Shown here: positions 46,935 through 55,583 of the stretch, piece after piece
Layout of the letters: each line of letters opens with the position of its first letter
Numbering within the stretch: the stretch's first letter is position 1
DNA from: Zoogloeaceae bacterium G21618-S1
GTDB taxonomy: Bacteria > Pseudomonadota > Gammaproteobacteria > Burkholderiales > Rhodocyclaceae
DNA: 64,000 nucleotides
Assembly: GCA_027214125.1 (NCBI GenBank)
Contig: JAPWHF010000002.1
Coordinates: forward strand, 124,001 to 188,000
Direction: 5' to 3'
Notes under the pieces: model-generated
Seen by the model: the letters and a program-made list of their open reading frames with translations, nothing else
Told to the model about the DNA's origin: nothing
Databases searched by the model: none
Program-made: the position numbers and the translations under genes

Positions 46935-47630
46935 ATGCCGACACCGACGCTGTCGATCATCCTCCCCGTGCTCAACGAAGCCGCCGGCATCGCGTCGGTG
47001 CTCGCCCCGCTACAAGCACTGCGGCCAGCGGGCGTTGAATTGATCGTGGTCGACGGCGGCAGCACCGATGACACCGCCCGTGTGGCGACGCCGCTGTGCG
47101 AGCGCCTCATCACGGCGCCGCGCGGACGCGCCAGCCAGATGAACGCCGGCGCCAACATCGCGCAGGCAGATCGTCTGCTGTTTCAGCACGCCGACACCCG
47201 CCTGCCGCAAGACGCCATCACCGCCATCCACTCCGCGCTCGACACGCACGTCTGGGGGCGCTTCGATGTACACATCGACGGCCGGCATCCGATGCTCAAG
47301 GTGGTCGCCGCCATGATGAACCTGCGCTCCCGCCTCACCGGTATCGCCACCGGCGACCAGGCGATCTTCGTCCGCCGCACCGCCTTCGATCAGATCGGCG
47401 GCTTCGCCGACCTGCCGCTGATGGAAGACATCGCCCTGTCGCGCCGCCTCAAAGCACTTGGCCGCCCGGCCTGCCTGCGCCAGCGCGTCGCCACCGCCGG
47501 CCGACGCTGGGAGACCCACGGTGTGCTCCGCACCATCGTCCTGATGTGGCGGCTGCGCACCGCCTATGCCCTCGGCGCCAACCCGGCCGACCTTGCCAGA
47601 CGCTATGGCTATGCCCCCCGTGAATCCTGA
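46935..47630 (+). CDS. TIGR04283 family glycosyltransferase (ArsS-associated)
   Basis: A 231-residue GT-A family 2-type transferase. The nucleotide-sugar site is LIVVDGGSTDDTA (about 36-48), then LFQHADTRLP with the DxD-like motif, and a GDQAIFVRR ... EDIALSRRLK acceptor segment. It matches rSAM/selenodomain-associated transferase 2 (TIGR04283), annotated in arsenosugar clusters. It lies 8 bp after the DUF1223 gene and overlaps the partner TIGR04282 gene. Confidence 0.9.
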   Translation: MPTPTLSIILPVLNEAAGIASVLAPLQALRPAGVELIVVDGGSTDDTARVATPLCERLITAPRGRASQMNAGANIAQADRLLFQHADTRLPQDAITAIHSALDTHVWGRFDVHIDGRHPMLKVVAAMMNLRSRLTGIATGDQAIFVRRTAFDQIGGFADLPLMEDIALSRRLKALGRPACLRQRVATAGRRWETHGVLRTIVLMWRLRTAYALGANPADLARRYGYAPRES

Positions 47631-48246
47631 CGCCATCAACATCGCCATCTTCGCCAAGGCGCCTATCGCCGGCACAGCCAAGACACGGCTCATCCCCGCC
47701 CTTGGCGCCGCCGGTGCCGCACGGCTGCATCGACAGCTGGTGCGCCACGCGCTGCACACCGCGCAGGCCGCCGCGCTCGGCCCGGTCAGCCTGTGGTGCG
47801 CGCCCGACACCACGCACCGCTTCTTCCGCGCGCTGGCAGCCACCACCGGCATACCGCTGCATGTGCAATACGGCGAGCATCTCGGCGCGCGCATGCATCA
47901 CGCGCTCAGCGCACTCACCGCCACCGCGCCAACCCTGCTGATCGGCACCGATTGCCCAATGCTTGACCCCGCCACCTTGCAGGCGTGTGCCGTGGCGCTG
48001 CGCGGTGGCGAAGACGCCGTCTTTCTGCCGGCTGAAGATGGCGGCTACGCGCTGGTCGGTTTGCGCCGACCGCAGCCCGGGCTGTTTCGCGATATCGACT
48101 GGGGCAGCGGCGCCGTGATGGCACAAACCCGCGACCGCCTGCGCGAATGCCACTTGCGCTGGGCCGAGCCCGCCACGGTGTGGGACGTCGATCGCCCGCA
48201 AGACCTCGCCCGCCTGCAGCAAAGCGCCTTGCTCGCCGCGCGATGA
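47611..48246 (+). CDS. TIGR04282 family transferase (ArsS-associated)
   Basis: A 211-residue nucleotidyl/glycosyl-transferase-like protein, rSAM/selenodomain-associated transferase 1. It has IAIFAKAPIAGTAKTRLIP near the start, LLIGTDCPMLDP in the middle and AEDGGYALVGLRRPQPGLF, all typical. Starts at 47605, 47611 and 47620 are possible and none has a good ribosome site; overlap with the upstream gene suggests coupling. It normally occurs together with TIGR04283. Confidence 0.88.
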   Translation: MPPVNPDAINIAIFAKAPIAGTAKTRLIPALGAAGAARLHRQLVRHALHTAQAAALGPVSLWCAPDTTHRFFRALAATTGIPLHVQYGEHLGARMHHALSALTATAPTLLIGTDCPMLDPATLQACAVALRGGEDAVFLPAEDGGYALVGLRRPQPGLFRDIDWGSGAVMAQTRDRLRECHLRWAEPATVWDVDRPQDLARLQQSALLAAR

Positions 48247-48311
48247 GGGGGAACACGCACGCGCCCTTCAAGTCACACCGCATTCGAATCCTCCCGCCGG
48301 AGCCCCGATTC

Positions 48312-49046
48312 ATGCCGTCTCGCATCGCCCGCAGCCTGTGTCTTGGCGCCGCGCTCATCGTGCCGCTGTGCGCCACCGCAGTCACCCCACAGCCCGCGCC
48401 GTTCACCGACGCCCCCGCGGGCAAGCCCCCGGCCAGCTGGGTGTACACACACATCAACAAGGATCTGCCCGGCACCGATTTCTCGATCGTTCCAGAACCG
48501 ACCGGCAACGTGCTTCGCGCCTACGCCAAATCCGCCGCCTCCAGCCTCGTCTACACCTTGCCCGGCGCCGTCGTGGCCAACACCCGGCTGCAATGGCGCT
48601 GGAAAGTCTCCGAAGCTGTGCCGAAATCCGCCATGGCCAGCAAAGCCACCGACGACTACGCGGCAAGGGTTTACGTGTTCTTCGACTACGACAAATCGCG
48701 CCTGCCCTTCACCGACCGGGTCAAGATCGACATGGCACGCACGCTCTACGGCGCCGACCTGCCCACCGCCGCGCTGTGCTACGTGTGGGGCACGGCCGAT
48801 GCCATCGGCGCCATCGCGCCCAACCCCTACACCGACCGGGTGCGCATGATCGTCCTCCAGCGCGGCGACGCCAAGGCCGGACAGTGGATTGCCGAATCGC
48901 GCGATCTGGCCGCCGACTTCCAGGCCGCCTTTGGCGAGCCGGCACCCGCCGTCACCGGCATCGCGCTTGGCGCCGACACCGACAACACCGGCGCCACGGT
49001 CGAAGCCCGCTTCGGCGATCTGCAACTGGTTCCGATCGCCCAGTGA
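48312..49046 (+). CDS. DUF3047 protein, exported
   Basis: A 244-residue protein with a signal peptide ending near CATA. It carries the DUF3047 core: LQWRWKVSE, DDYAARVYVFFDYD, ALCYVWGT and VRMIVLQRGDAKAGQW. Function is unknown; the fold is probably a beta-sandwich. It begins 65 bp after the TIGR04282 gene and overlaps the next gene by 4 bp (GTGA). Confidence 0.88.
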   Translation: MPSRIARSLCLGAALIVPLCATAVTPQPAPFTDAPAGKPPASWVYTHINKDLPGTDFSIVPEPTGNVLRAYAKSAASSLVYTLPGAVVANTRLQWRWKVSEAVPKSAMASKATDDYAARVYVFFDYDKSRLPFTDRVKIDMARTLYGADLPTAALCYVWGTADAIGAIAPNPYTDRVRMIVLQRGDAKAGQWIAESRDLAADFQAAFGEPAPAVTGIALGADTDNTGATVEARFGDLQLVPIAQ

Positions 49047-50143
49047 AACGCCTCGTGCTGCTCGGCGGCGGTCACGCCCATGTGTATGTGCTCGACGCGC
49101 TGGCCCGCGCGCGCCTGCCAGATACCGAGGTCACGCTCATCTCGCCCTACCCGCGGCAGATCTACTCCGGCATGCTGCCCGGCTGGATCGCCGGCCACTA
49201 CCACATTGACGAGACAGCCATCCCGCTCACGCCGCTGGCCGAACGCGCCGGCGTGCGCTTCAAGCAAGCCCGCGGCATCGGGCTGGATCTCGACGCCCGC
49301 CGTGTGCGGTGCGACGACGGCAGCGAGATCCCCTTCACCTGGCTGTCCATCGACACCGGCCCGACCACCGCCAGCGCACGCATCGACGGCGGCATGCAAC
49401 ACGGCATTCCGGTGCGGCCGATCGAAGATTTCGTCACCCGAATCGATGCGCTGATCGCCGCCGCCAACGCTGACCCGGACTGCAGCGCCGCCATCATCGG
49501 TAGCGGCGCGGCAGGGGTTGAGCTCGCCCTCGCCCTGCGCGCGCGCCTGCCCGATCTGTCGCTGGCGCTGATCGGCAGCACCGCCCTGCCGCTCGACGGG
49601 CTCCCCGGCCGTTTGCAGCGCCGGGCGCGTCGCCTGCTCGACGCACGCCACATCCGCTGGATTGGCCAGCGCCGCGCCAAGGCCATCGACGCCGAGGGCG
49701 TCTGGTTGGATGACGACGAACAGGTGCCCGCCCACCATGTGCTGCAAGTGACCGGCGCCGCTGCGCCCGACTGGCCAGCGCTCGCTGGCCTGAGCACCGA
49801 CGCAGGCGGTTTCATTCGCGTTGGCCCGACGCTGCAATCGGTGTCGCACCCCGTCGTCTTCGCCGCCGGCGACGTGGCGGCCTATGCCGACCCACGCCCG
49901 AAATCCGGCGTCTTCGCTGTGCGCGCCGGGCCGCCGCTGGCCGAGAATCTGCGCCGCGCCATCGCTGGCGAAGCGCTCCTGCCGTGGCAAGCGCAGCGCC
50001 GCGCGCTGTATCTGATCAGCACCGGCGACCGGCGCGCCCTCGCCGCCTGGGGCCTCTTGTCGATCGAAGGCGCCTGGGTGTGGCGCTGGAAAGATCACAT
50101 CGACCGCGCCTTCATGGCCCGTTTCAGCCAGCACGGCATGTGA
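49043..50143 (+). CDS. Stand-alone SelD-N-terminal-type pyridine nucleotide oxidoreductase
   Basis: A 366-residue NDH-2-like FAD/NAD oxidoreductase. The N-terminus reads RLVLLGGGHAHVYVLDAL, the mark of TIGR03169, the domain found fused N-terminally to selenide, water dikinase in many bacteria. Here there is no SelD part; the protein ends after the NADH-dehydrogenase fold. FAAGDVAAYADPRPKSGV marks the second FAD segment and YSGMLPGWIAGHY the substrate region. The GTG start overlaps the DUF3047 stop. Confidence 0.88.
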   Translation: MKRLVLLGGGHAHVYVLDALARARLPDTEVTLISPYPRQIYSGMLPGWIAGHYHIDETAIPLTPLAERAGVRFKQARGIGLDLDARRVRCDDGSEIPFTWLSIDTGPTTASARIDGGMQHGIPVRPIEDFVTRIDALIAAANADPDCSAAIIGSGAAGVELALALRARLPDLSLALIGSTALPLDGLPGRLQRRARRLLDARHIRWIGQRRAKAIDAEGVWLDDDEQVPAHHVLQVTGAAAPDWPALAGLSTDAGGFIRVGPTLQSVSHPVVFAAGDVAAYADPRPKSGVFAVRAGPPLAENLRRAIAGEALLPWQAQRRALYLISTGDRRALAAWGLLSIEGAWVWRWKDHIDRAFMARFSQHGM

Positions 50144-50211
50144 GGTGACTTTCGATTGACGGCGTTTGCGGGCACAATGGACCGCTAACAATTATTCGAC
50201 TCGTTTTCCCC

Positions 50212-51288
50212 ATGAATCGTCTTCTCGAAGTTCGCAAGCTTGGCCAGCAAATCTGGCTCGACAACCTGTCCCGCAGTCTCATTCGTGATGGTCACCTCGC
50301 CCGCTTCGTGCAAGAAAACGGCGTTGCCGGCGTCACCACCAACCCCGCCATTTTTCAGAAAGCCATCGCCGGCGGACGCTATTACGAAGACGATCTGGCC
50401 CGCCTCAAGGCCGAGCCGATCACGGCCGAAGCGCGCTACGAGCAACTGGTGATCCCCGACGTTCAGGCCGCCTGCGACCTGCTGCACGCCACCTGGTCCG
50501 ACGCCAAAGGCGAGGCCGGCTATGTCAGCCTCGAAGTCTCCCCCGCGCTGGCGCATGACGAAGACGGCACCGTGGCCGCAGCGCATCGCCTGCACGCCGA
50601 AGTCGCCCGCGACAATGTGCTCATCAAGGTGCCCGCCACGCCTGCCGGCGTGCGCGCCATTGAACGGCTGATCGCCGACGGCATCAGCATCAACGTCACC
50701 CTGCTCTTCTCACTCGCCCAGACCGACGCCGTCGCGGCCGCCTATGTACGCGGCCTCAACACACGCGCCGCCGCCGGCAAGCCGGTGACCGGCGTGTTCT
50801 CGGTCGCCAGCCTGTTCCTCAGCCGGGTCGATACCCTGGTCGATAGTCGTCTGGACGCCCTGGATGACAGCGCCCGTGAGCTGCGCGGCGGCACCGCCGT
50901 GGCCATGGCGCGGCTGGCCTATCAGGCCTACTGCAACCGCTTCGACAGTGACGAATTCGCCGCGCTACGCGCCCAGGGCGCCCGCCCGCAATATCTACTG
51001 TGGGCCAGCACCGGCACCAAGAACGCCGCCTACAGCGACTTGCTGTATGTCGAACCCTTGATCGGCCCCGACACCGTCAACACCCTGCCCGACGCCACCC
51101 TGGCCGCACTGCTGGATCATGGTCGGGTTGAACGCACGGTGGACTGCAACGTGGTCGGCGCACAAGCGCAGTTCTCTGGCCTGGCACGACGCGGGCTGGA
51201 TATGAGCGCTATCGGGGATGAACTGCAAACGGCCGGCCTGGCCCAGTTCGAAACCGCCTTCGCAGAACTGCTCGCCGCCACAGCGTGA
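50212..51288 (+). CDS. tal: Transaldolase
   Basis: A 358-residue transaldolase of the longer TalB-unlike (type 3) group. The Schiff-base lysine is in NVLIKVPATPAG, with GVTTNPAIFQKAI near the N-terminus and ISINVTLLFSL and YLLWASTGTKN later. It moves a C3 unit in the pentose phosphate pathway. It starts 68 bp after the oxidoreductase gene, so it may or may not share that transcript. Confidence 0.95.
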   Translation: MNRLLEVRKLGQQIWLDNLSRSLIRDGHLARFVQENGVAGVTTNPAIFQKAIAGGRYYEDDLARLKAEPITAEARYEQLVIPDVQAACDLLHATWSDAKGEAGYVSLEVSPALAHDEDGTVAAAHRLHAEVARDNVLIKVPATPAGVRAIERLIADGISINVTLLFSLAQTDAVAAAYVRGLNTRAAAGKPVTGVFSVASLFLSRVDTLVDSRLDALDDSARELRGGTAVAMARLAYQAYCNRFDSDEFAALRAQGARPQYLLWASTGTKNAAYSDLLYVEPLIGPDTVNTLPDATLAALLDHGRVERTVDCNVVGAQAQFSGLARRGLDMSAIGDELQTAGLAQFETAFAELLAATA

Positions 51289-51294
51289 TTAAAC

Positions 51295-51326
51295 GGCCAG
51301 CGGCGTTACACCGCTGGCCCGGTTTT
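51295..51326 (+). terminator. Terminator after tal
   Basis: GGCCAGCGG (51295-51303) pairs with CCGCTGGCC (51311-51319) over CGTTACA, then CGGTTTT. It ends the rightward run that starts at 43232. Confidence 0.75.
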
Positions 51327-51333
51327 CAACCAC

Positions 51334-51690
51334 TCAAACGGCCGCGACGATCGTAATTTCAACCCGCAGCGCGGGCGAAGCCAGACGCGCTTCCACAGTG
51401 GTCCGCGCCGGCGCAGCCCCCTCAGGCAACCACGCCTCCCACACCGCGTTCATCGCCGCAAAATCGGCCATGTCGGCAACATGGATCAGCGCCGACAAGA
51501 TACGCCCGCGATCACTGCCCGCTTCAATCAGCAAATGATCCACCCGCGACAGCATCTCGGTCGTCTGGGCCGTCACATCACCCGGTTCATCAATTCCGCC
51601 TGCGGTCTGCCCGCACAAGTAGACCAGGCCGCCATGGCGGACAATCTTGGACATGCGCGGACCGGTGTGCATCCGTTCGATTTCAGACAT
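51334..51690 (-). CDS. RidA family protein
   Basis: A 118-residue YjgF/YER057c/UK114 protein. It has [10 protein letters not shown] near the start, [17 protein letters not shown] in the middle and [18 protein letters not shown] at the end with the substrate-anchoring Arg. The family deaminates reactive enamine/imine intermediates. The ATG at 51690 has AAGGAG upstream. It is convergent with tal. Confidence 0.92.
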   Translation of the reverse strand: MSEIERMHTGPRMSKIVRHGGLVYLCGQTAGGIDEPGDVTAQTTEMLSRVDHLLIEAGSDRGRILSALIHVADMADFAAMNAVWEAWLPEGAAPARTTVEARLASPALRVEITIVAAV

Positions 51691-51766
51691 CGTGACTCCT
51701 TGGGTTGAGATGCGCTCACCCACGTATCGCGACAAACACGCGCATCGCTGGCGAGGTGAAGCGAAT

Positions 51767-52114
51767 TTAGTTGCTGCGATCCGTGCCGGAATCCTCAGGT
51801 GGCGGCAACAGCAAGCGCTGGCGCAGCGCCTCGAGCTCGTCGGTGTTCCGGTGGAGGGCCCGCACGCGCGAGCGCATGGCCTCAAGGCGGTCTTCGATCA
51901 TGCCGACCAGTTCGCGGGTAGCCTTGATCGGGGAGCCCGCCAGTGCCCGGACGCTGTCGATCTGCGCCTGAAACTCGCGCAGCCGGTGAGCCTCCGCTGG
52001 CGGGTGCGATGCAATCAAGCGGTCAATGGCCCGCTCACGCGCACGAAAGTACGCGGCCGGGCTACGTCTAGCCAGATTGCTCCAGGCATCGAAATCGAAA
52101 TCCGCCACGCTCAC
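51767..52114 (-). CDS. DUF3135 protein
   Basis: A 115-residue helical protein starting from a GTG ([29 protein letters not shown]), the DUF3135 pattern. It has no membrane helix and is rich in Arg and Glu. Function is unknown. It lies between the che locus terminator and ridA in the same direction as both; the terminator at 52188-52226 sits before it. Confidence 0.8.
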   Translation of the reverse strand: MSVADFDFDAWSNLARRSPAAYFRARERAIDRLIASHPPAEAHRLREFQAQIDSVRALAGSPIKATRELVGMIEDRLEAMRSRVRALHRNTDELEALRQRLLLPPPEDSGTDRSN

Positions 52115-52187
52115 CCGCCCCCATCGGACTCGTGTATGAGTCCGATCCTACGGCGGGACCCTCACGACGGCAAGGCAAGGATGTCAC

Positions 52188-52226
52188 GAAAAGAAAAACC
52201 CAAGCGGCCAAAGCGCGCTTGGGTTT
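52188..52226 (-). terminator. Terminator after cheA
   Basis: On the minus strand AAACCCAAGCG (52226-52216) pairs with CGCTTGGGTTT (52206-52196), followed by TTCTTTTC. It closes the chemotaxis operon. Confidence 0.85.
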
Positions 52227-52245
52227 GTCTTGAAGCGAATGCGAA

Positions 52246-54165
52246 TCAGGCGGCGAGCAGCTTCTTCTTGGAGTGTTGAATCAGCACGGCGCGTGACACG
52301 CCATGGCGTTCGCCGACGCCGAGCAGTTCTTTCATGTCGAGAATCAGTACGATCTGACCATTGGAGAGCGTCGTGACACCCGCGACACCCTTGGGCCGGA
52401 AGTCGTCGAGTGATTTGATCACTGCGTCTTCGCGTCCGGCAAAGCTGTCGATCGCCAGGATGAAACTCTGCTCCGCCGTCTGCATGAGTACGCCGTACTC
52501 CGGCTGGGTGTCCTGCGGCCAGCCGAGCAGATTGGCCAGCGGCACGATCGGCAGGACTTCACCCCGCACCACCATCGTGGCGCGGCCACCGACTTCCTGA
52601 ACCTCGTCGGGCGTAATCGGCAGGATTTCGCGCACCATCGACAGCGGCACCGCCAGCGGTTGATCGCCGAGGCGCACCAGCAAGACCGGCAGGATGGCCA
52701 GCGTCAGCGGGAGGCTGATGACAAAGCTGGTGCCTTGACCGGCGACCGACTTGATATCGATCTGGCCATTGAGCTTCTGGATGTTGGTGCGCACCACGTC
52801 CATGCCAACGCCACGGCCGGACACATCGGAGACCACACCTGCCGTCGAGAAACCGGGCAGAAACACCAGGTTGTAGCTCTGGCGCTCGTCCATGGTGTTG
52901 GCTTCCTCATCGGTGATGAGGCCTTTGGACACCGCCGAGGCGCGCAGGTTTTCGGCGTTCATGCCGCGGCCGTCGTCGGCGACGAGGATGATGATGTGGT
53001 CGCCTTCCTGACGCGCTTCGAGACGCAGGATGGATTTCTCGCCCTTGCCATTGGCGAGGCGCTCGGCCTTGCCTTCGACGCCGTGATCGACGGCATTACG
53101 AATCAAGTGGATGATCGGATCGGACAGATCTTCGATCATGGTCTTGTCGATTTCGGTGTCTTCTCCCGCCAGCACCAGCTCGACATCCTTGCCCAGGTTG
53201 CGGGCCAGATCACGCGCAATCCGCGGGTATTTCTGGAACAGTCGGCCAATCGGCTGCATGCGGGTCTTCATGACCGCGTTCTGCAGATCCGACACCAGCA
53301 AGTCGAGCTGGCTCACCGCCACGTCGAGCGCGTGCATGGTTTCGGGGTCGTCATCGCCGTTCAGAATCTGGCTGCGCAACGCGTTGAGCCGGTTCTTGGT
53401 CAGGCCGATTTCACCCGACAGATTCAACACCTGATCCAGACGCGTGGTGTCGACACGGATCGAGTTGTCGCGCTGCTTTTCGCTATCTCGGCGGCCAGTC
53501 GGGCCGGAATAGCCGGGTTTGTCGGCCGCGCGACGTCCGATCGCGGCCTTGATGATTTCTTCGGGTTTTTCAACCGGCACCGGGGCCGGGGCCACCTGAG
53601 CCGGTGTGCTCGCGCCGGCAACGGCCGGCACACCGGTCACCGCCTGCTGCAGCTTTGCCCAATCGGGTTCACCACCGGCGGCAGCAGGCGCCGACGCAGC
53701 GGACGCAGCGGACGCGGCCGGCGCGGCCGACGCAGCGGACGCGGCCGCCACAGGAGCCTCGCCCTTGCCGAGTTCGCCGGCAATCGCGCGCTTGAGGCTA
53801 TCGATCAGGGCGGGATCTGCGGCACGCGGCTGGGAACCGCTTTCCAGCGCGCCAAACATGTCGCGCACCGCGCCGGTAGCCGAGAGGATGACGTCCATCG
53901 ACTCGGCCGTCACCCGAAGCTCACCGTTTCGCAGCTTGTCGAACAGGTTTTCCGTCAAATGACACAGGGTCACCAGTTCGGTGGCGTTCAGAAATCCGGC
54001 GCCGCCCTTGATGGTGTGAAAGCCGCGGAAAATCTCGTTGAGCATGCCGCGATCATCGGGTGCCCGCTCCAGGTCCACCAGCTTGTTGTCCACATCGGAC
54101 AACAGATCGCCGGCCTCGAGGAGAAAGTCCTGCAGCAGGTCTTCCATTCCACCGAAATCGCTCAT
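52246..54165 (-). CDS. cheA: Chemotaxis histidine kinase CheA (no recognisable P2)
   Basis: A 639-residue CheA. The HPt domain has the phospho-acceptor His50 in FRGFHTIKGGAGFLN. A low-complexity Ala/Ser/Pro linker (about 135-200) replaces the CheY-binding P2 domain. The dimerisation helix begins near IRVDTTRLDQVLNLSGE, the ATPase has HLIRNAVDHG (N box), VADDGRGMN (G1) and GRGVGMDVVRTNI (G2), and a CheW-like P5 domain ends the chain. It is the last gene of the leftward che locus, 64 bp after cheZ. Confidence 0.96.
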   Translation of the reverse strand: MSDFGGMEDLLQDFLLEAGDLLSDVDNKLVDLERAPDDRGMLNEIFRGFHTIKGGAGFLNATELVTLCHLTENLFDKLRNGELRVTAESMDVILSATGAVRDMFGALESGSQPRAADPALIDSLKRAIAGELGKGEAPVAAASAASAAPAASAASAASAPAAAGGEPDWAKLQQAVTGVPAVAGASTPAQVAPAPVPVEKPEEIIKAAIGRRAADKPGYSGPTGRRDSEKQRDNSIRVDTTRLDQVLNLSGEIGLTKNRLNALRSQILNGDDDPETMHALDVAVSQLDLLVSDLQNAVMKTRMQPIGRLFQKYPRIARDLARNLGKDVELVLAGEDTEIDKTMIEDLSDPIIHLIRNAVDHGVEGKAERLANGKGEKSILRLEARQEGDHIIILVADDGRGMNAENLRASAVSKGLITDEEANTMDERQSYNLVFLPGFSTAGVVSDVSGRGVGMDVVRTNIQKLNGQIDIKSVAGQGTSFVISLPLTLAILPVLLVRLGDQPLAVPLSMVREILPITPDEVQEVGGRATMVVRGEVLPIVPLANLLGWPQDTQPEYGVLMQTAEQSFILAIDSFAGREDAVIKSLDDFRPKGVAGVTTLSNGQIVLILDMKELLGVGERHGVSRAVLIQHSKKKLLAA

Positions 54166-54229
54166 TTTGGCTCACTCCACTGTGTTGCTGGTACATGACC
54201 GGGCACCTGGCACCGGTCACACCGTATCG

Positions 54230-55117
54230 TCAGAATCCCAGGCTCTCGAGCAGGTCGTCGACCTGCTCCTGGCTGGACACCACATCGTCACGGCCTTCGG
54301 CACTGATCACCGGGCCGTTCATGAGGCCGTCCTCTTTGCGGACGGGTTTCTTGTCATTGGGTGCCGTTTCGATGAGCACTTCGAGCAACTGCTTTTCAAG
54401 TTGCTGGGCCATCGCGACGACTTTCTTGATCACCTGACCGGTCAAGTCCTGGAAGTCCTGGGCCATCATGATTTCGGTCAGCTGCACATTGGTGGCACGA
54501 CTGTCGTCAACCGTTTTGCCAAGAAACTCTCGCGTCTGCGCGGCCAAAGCCTTGAACTCGTCCGCCGAAAGCTGATTGGCAAAGAGCTTGTCCCACTGAG
54601 TCTTGAGCCCTGTCGCGCCGCTTTCGATCCGGTCCTGCATTGGCTTGGCGATATCGGTCGCATTGAGCACTTTGCTGGCCGCCTGCTCGGTCATCTGCGC
54701 GATGTAGTTCAAGCGCTCGCGAGCGTCCGGCATTGCTTCGGCAGCCGATTGCAGATTTTGGTCGTAGCCCAGTTCTCTCAAAGAATCGTGCACCTTGCGG
54801 GTCATCTGGCCGAGGCGCTTGTACACCACCTCGCAGCTATGGTCGTCACCTGGTACGCCAGACATTGTTGCTGCGGCTGCCGCAGGCACGCTCTCTACCT
54901 CGGCAGCCACCTCCGGGATAGCCTCCGGCGCCGCAGCAAAATCTCCCGCAACCGCATCGAACAGAGCCTGCAGATCATCCGAGTCGCTGCCATCATCGAC
55001 AACCGACTGGGAGATGACTTCGAGCTTCGGCTTTTCCGGGACCGCGGCAATGCTGTCGAACAGCGCCTGCAGATCGTCAGAGTCGCCGGATTCATCGAAT
55101 TTCAATTTCTTTGACAT
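54230..55117 (-). CDS. cheZ: Protein phosphatase CheZ
   Basis: A 295-residue CheZ, longer than the 214 residues of E. coli. The phosphatase helix is MMAQDFQDLTGQVIKKV with the catalytic Gln (about 224 in DFQDLTGQ), and the C-terminal CheY-docking tail reads VDDLLESLGF. The extra N-terminal part carries two copies of DSDDLQALFD (about 12-21 and 45-54) resembling that tail. GGAGG precedes the ATG. It follows cheY by 28 bp. Confidence 0.93.
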   Translation of the reverse strand: MSKKLKFDESGDSDDLQALFDSIAAVPEKPKLEVISQSVVDDGSDSDDLQALFDAVAGDFAAAPEAIPEVAAEVESVPAAAAATMSGVPGDDHSCEVVYKRLGQMTRKVHDSLRELGYDQNLQSAAEAMPDARERLNYIAQMTEQAASKVLNATDIAKPMQDRIESGATGLKTQWDKLFANQLSADEFKALAAQTREFLGKTVDDSRATNVQLTEIMMAQDFQDLTGQVIKKVVAMAQQLEKQLLEVLIETAPNDKKPVRKEDGLMNGPVISAEGRDDVVSSQEQVDDLLESLGF

Positions 55118-55145
55118 GCTTGAGCCTCCTGTTGTCCAACGGCGC

Positions 55146-55547
55146 TCAAGCGGCCGCCTTCTTCCCCATGCGTTCGAAAATCTTCTCGAGTTTCTCCGCC
55201 ATCGTGGCGGCCGTGAAGGGCTTGACGATATAGCCGCTGGCGCCAGCCTGGGCGGCGGCGATGATGTTTTCCTTCTTGGCCTCAGCCGTAATCATCAGCA
55301 CGGGCAAATCTTTGTACTGTGGCGTCTGGCGAATGGTCTGCAACAAGGTCAGCCCATCCATATTGGGCATGTTCCAGTCCGTCACGACAAACTCGAATCC
55401 ACCGCTGGCAAGTTTCTGAAGCGCGGCCACGCCGTCTTCAGCCTCGTCCACATTGGTGTAGCCGAGTTCCTTGAGGAGGTTGCGCACGATTCGGCGCATG
55501 GTCGAAAAATCATCGACAACGAGGAATTTCATGTTGGGATCCGCCAT
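55146..55547 (-). CDS. cheY: Chemotaxis response regulator CheY
   Basis: A 133-residue receiver. Asp12-Asp13 are in [16 protein letters not shown], the phospho-acceptor Asp57 in [12 protein letters not shown], with [12 protein letters not shown] (Thr and Lys) and GYIVKPFTA. This is a near-canonical CheY that binds the flagellar switch. It lies between cheV and cheZ. Confidence 0.97.
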   Translation of the reverse strand: MADPNMKFLVVDDFSTMRRIVRNLLKELGYTNVDEAEDGVAALQKLASGGFEFVVTDWNMPNMDGLTLLQTIRQTPQYKDLPVLMITAEAKKENIIAAAQAGASGYIVKPFTAATMAEKLEKIFERMGKKAAA

Positions 55548-55583
55548 CTTTTTCTCCGGAGTATTGCTTGTACCTGATACGGC

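Noticed and set aside
53685-53755. CRISPR-like or tandem repeat array
   Set aside because: The repeats are coding, in frame in cheA, and only reflect the Ala/Ser linker.
52660-54198. A 512-codon open frame on the plus strand
   Set aside because: It is antisense to cheA, with Arg/Gly/His-rich sequence and no motif.
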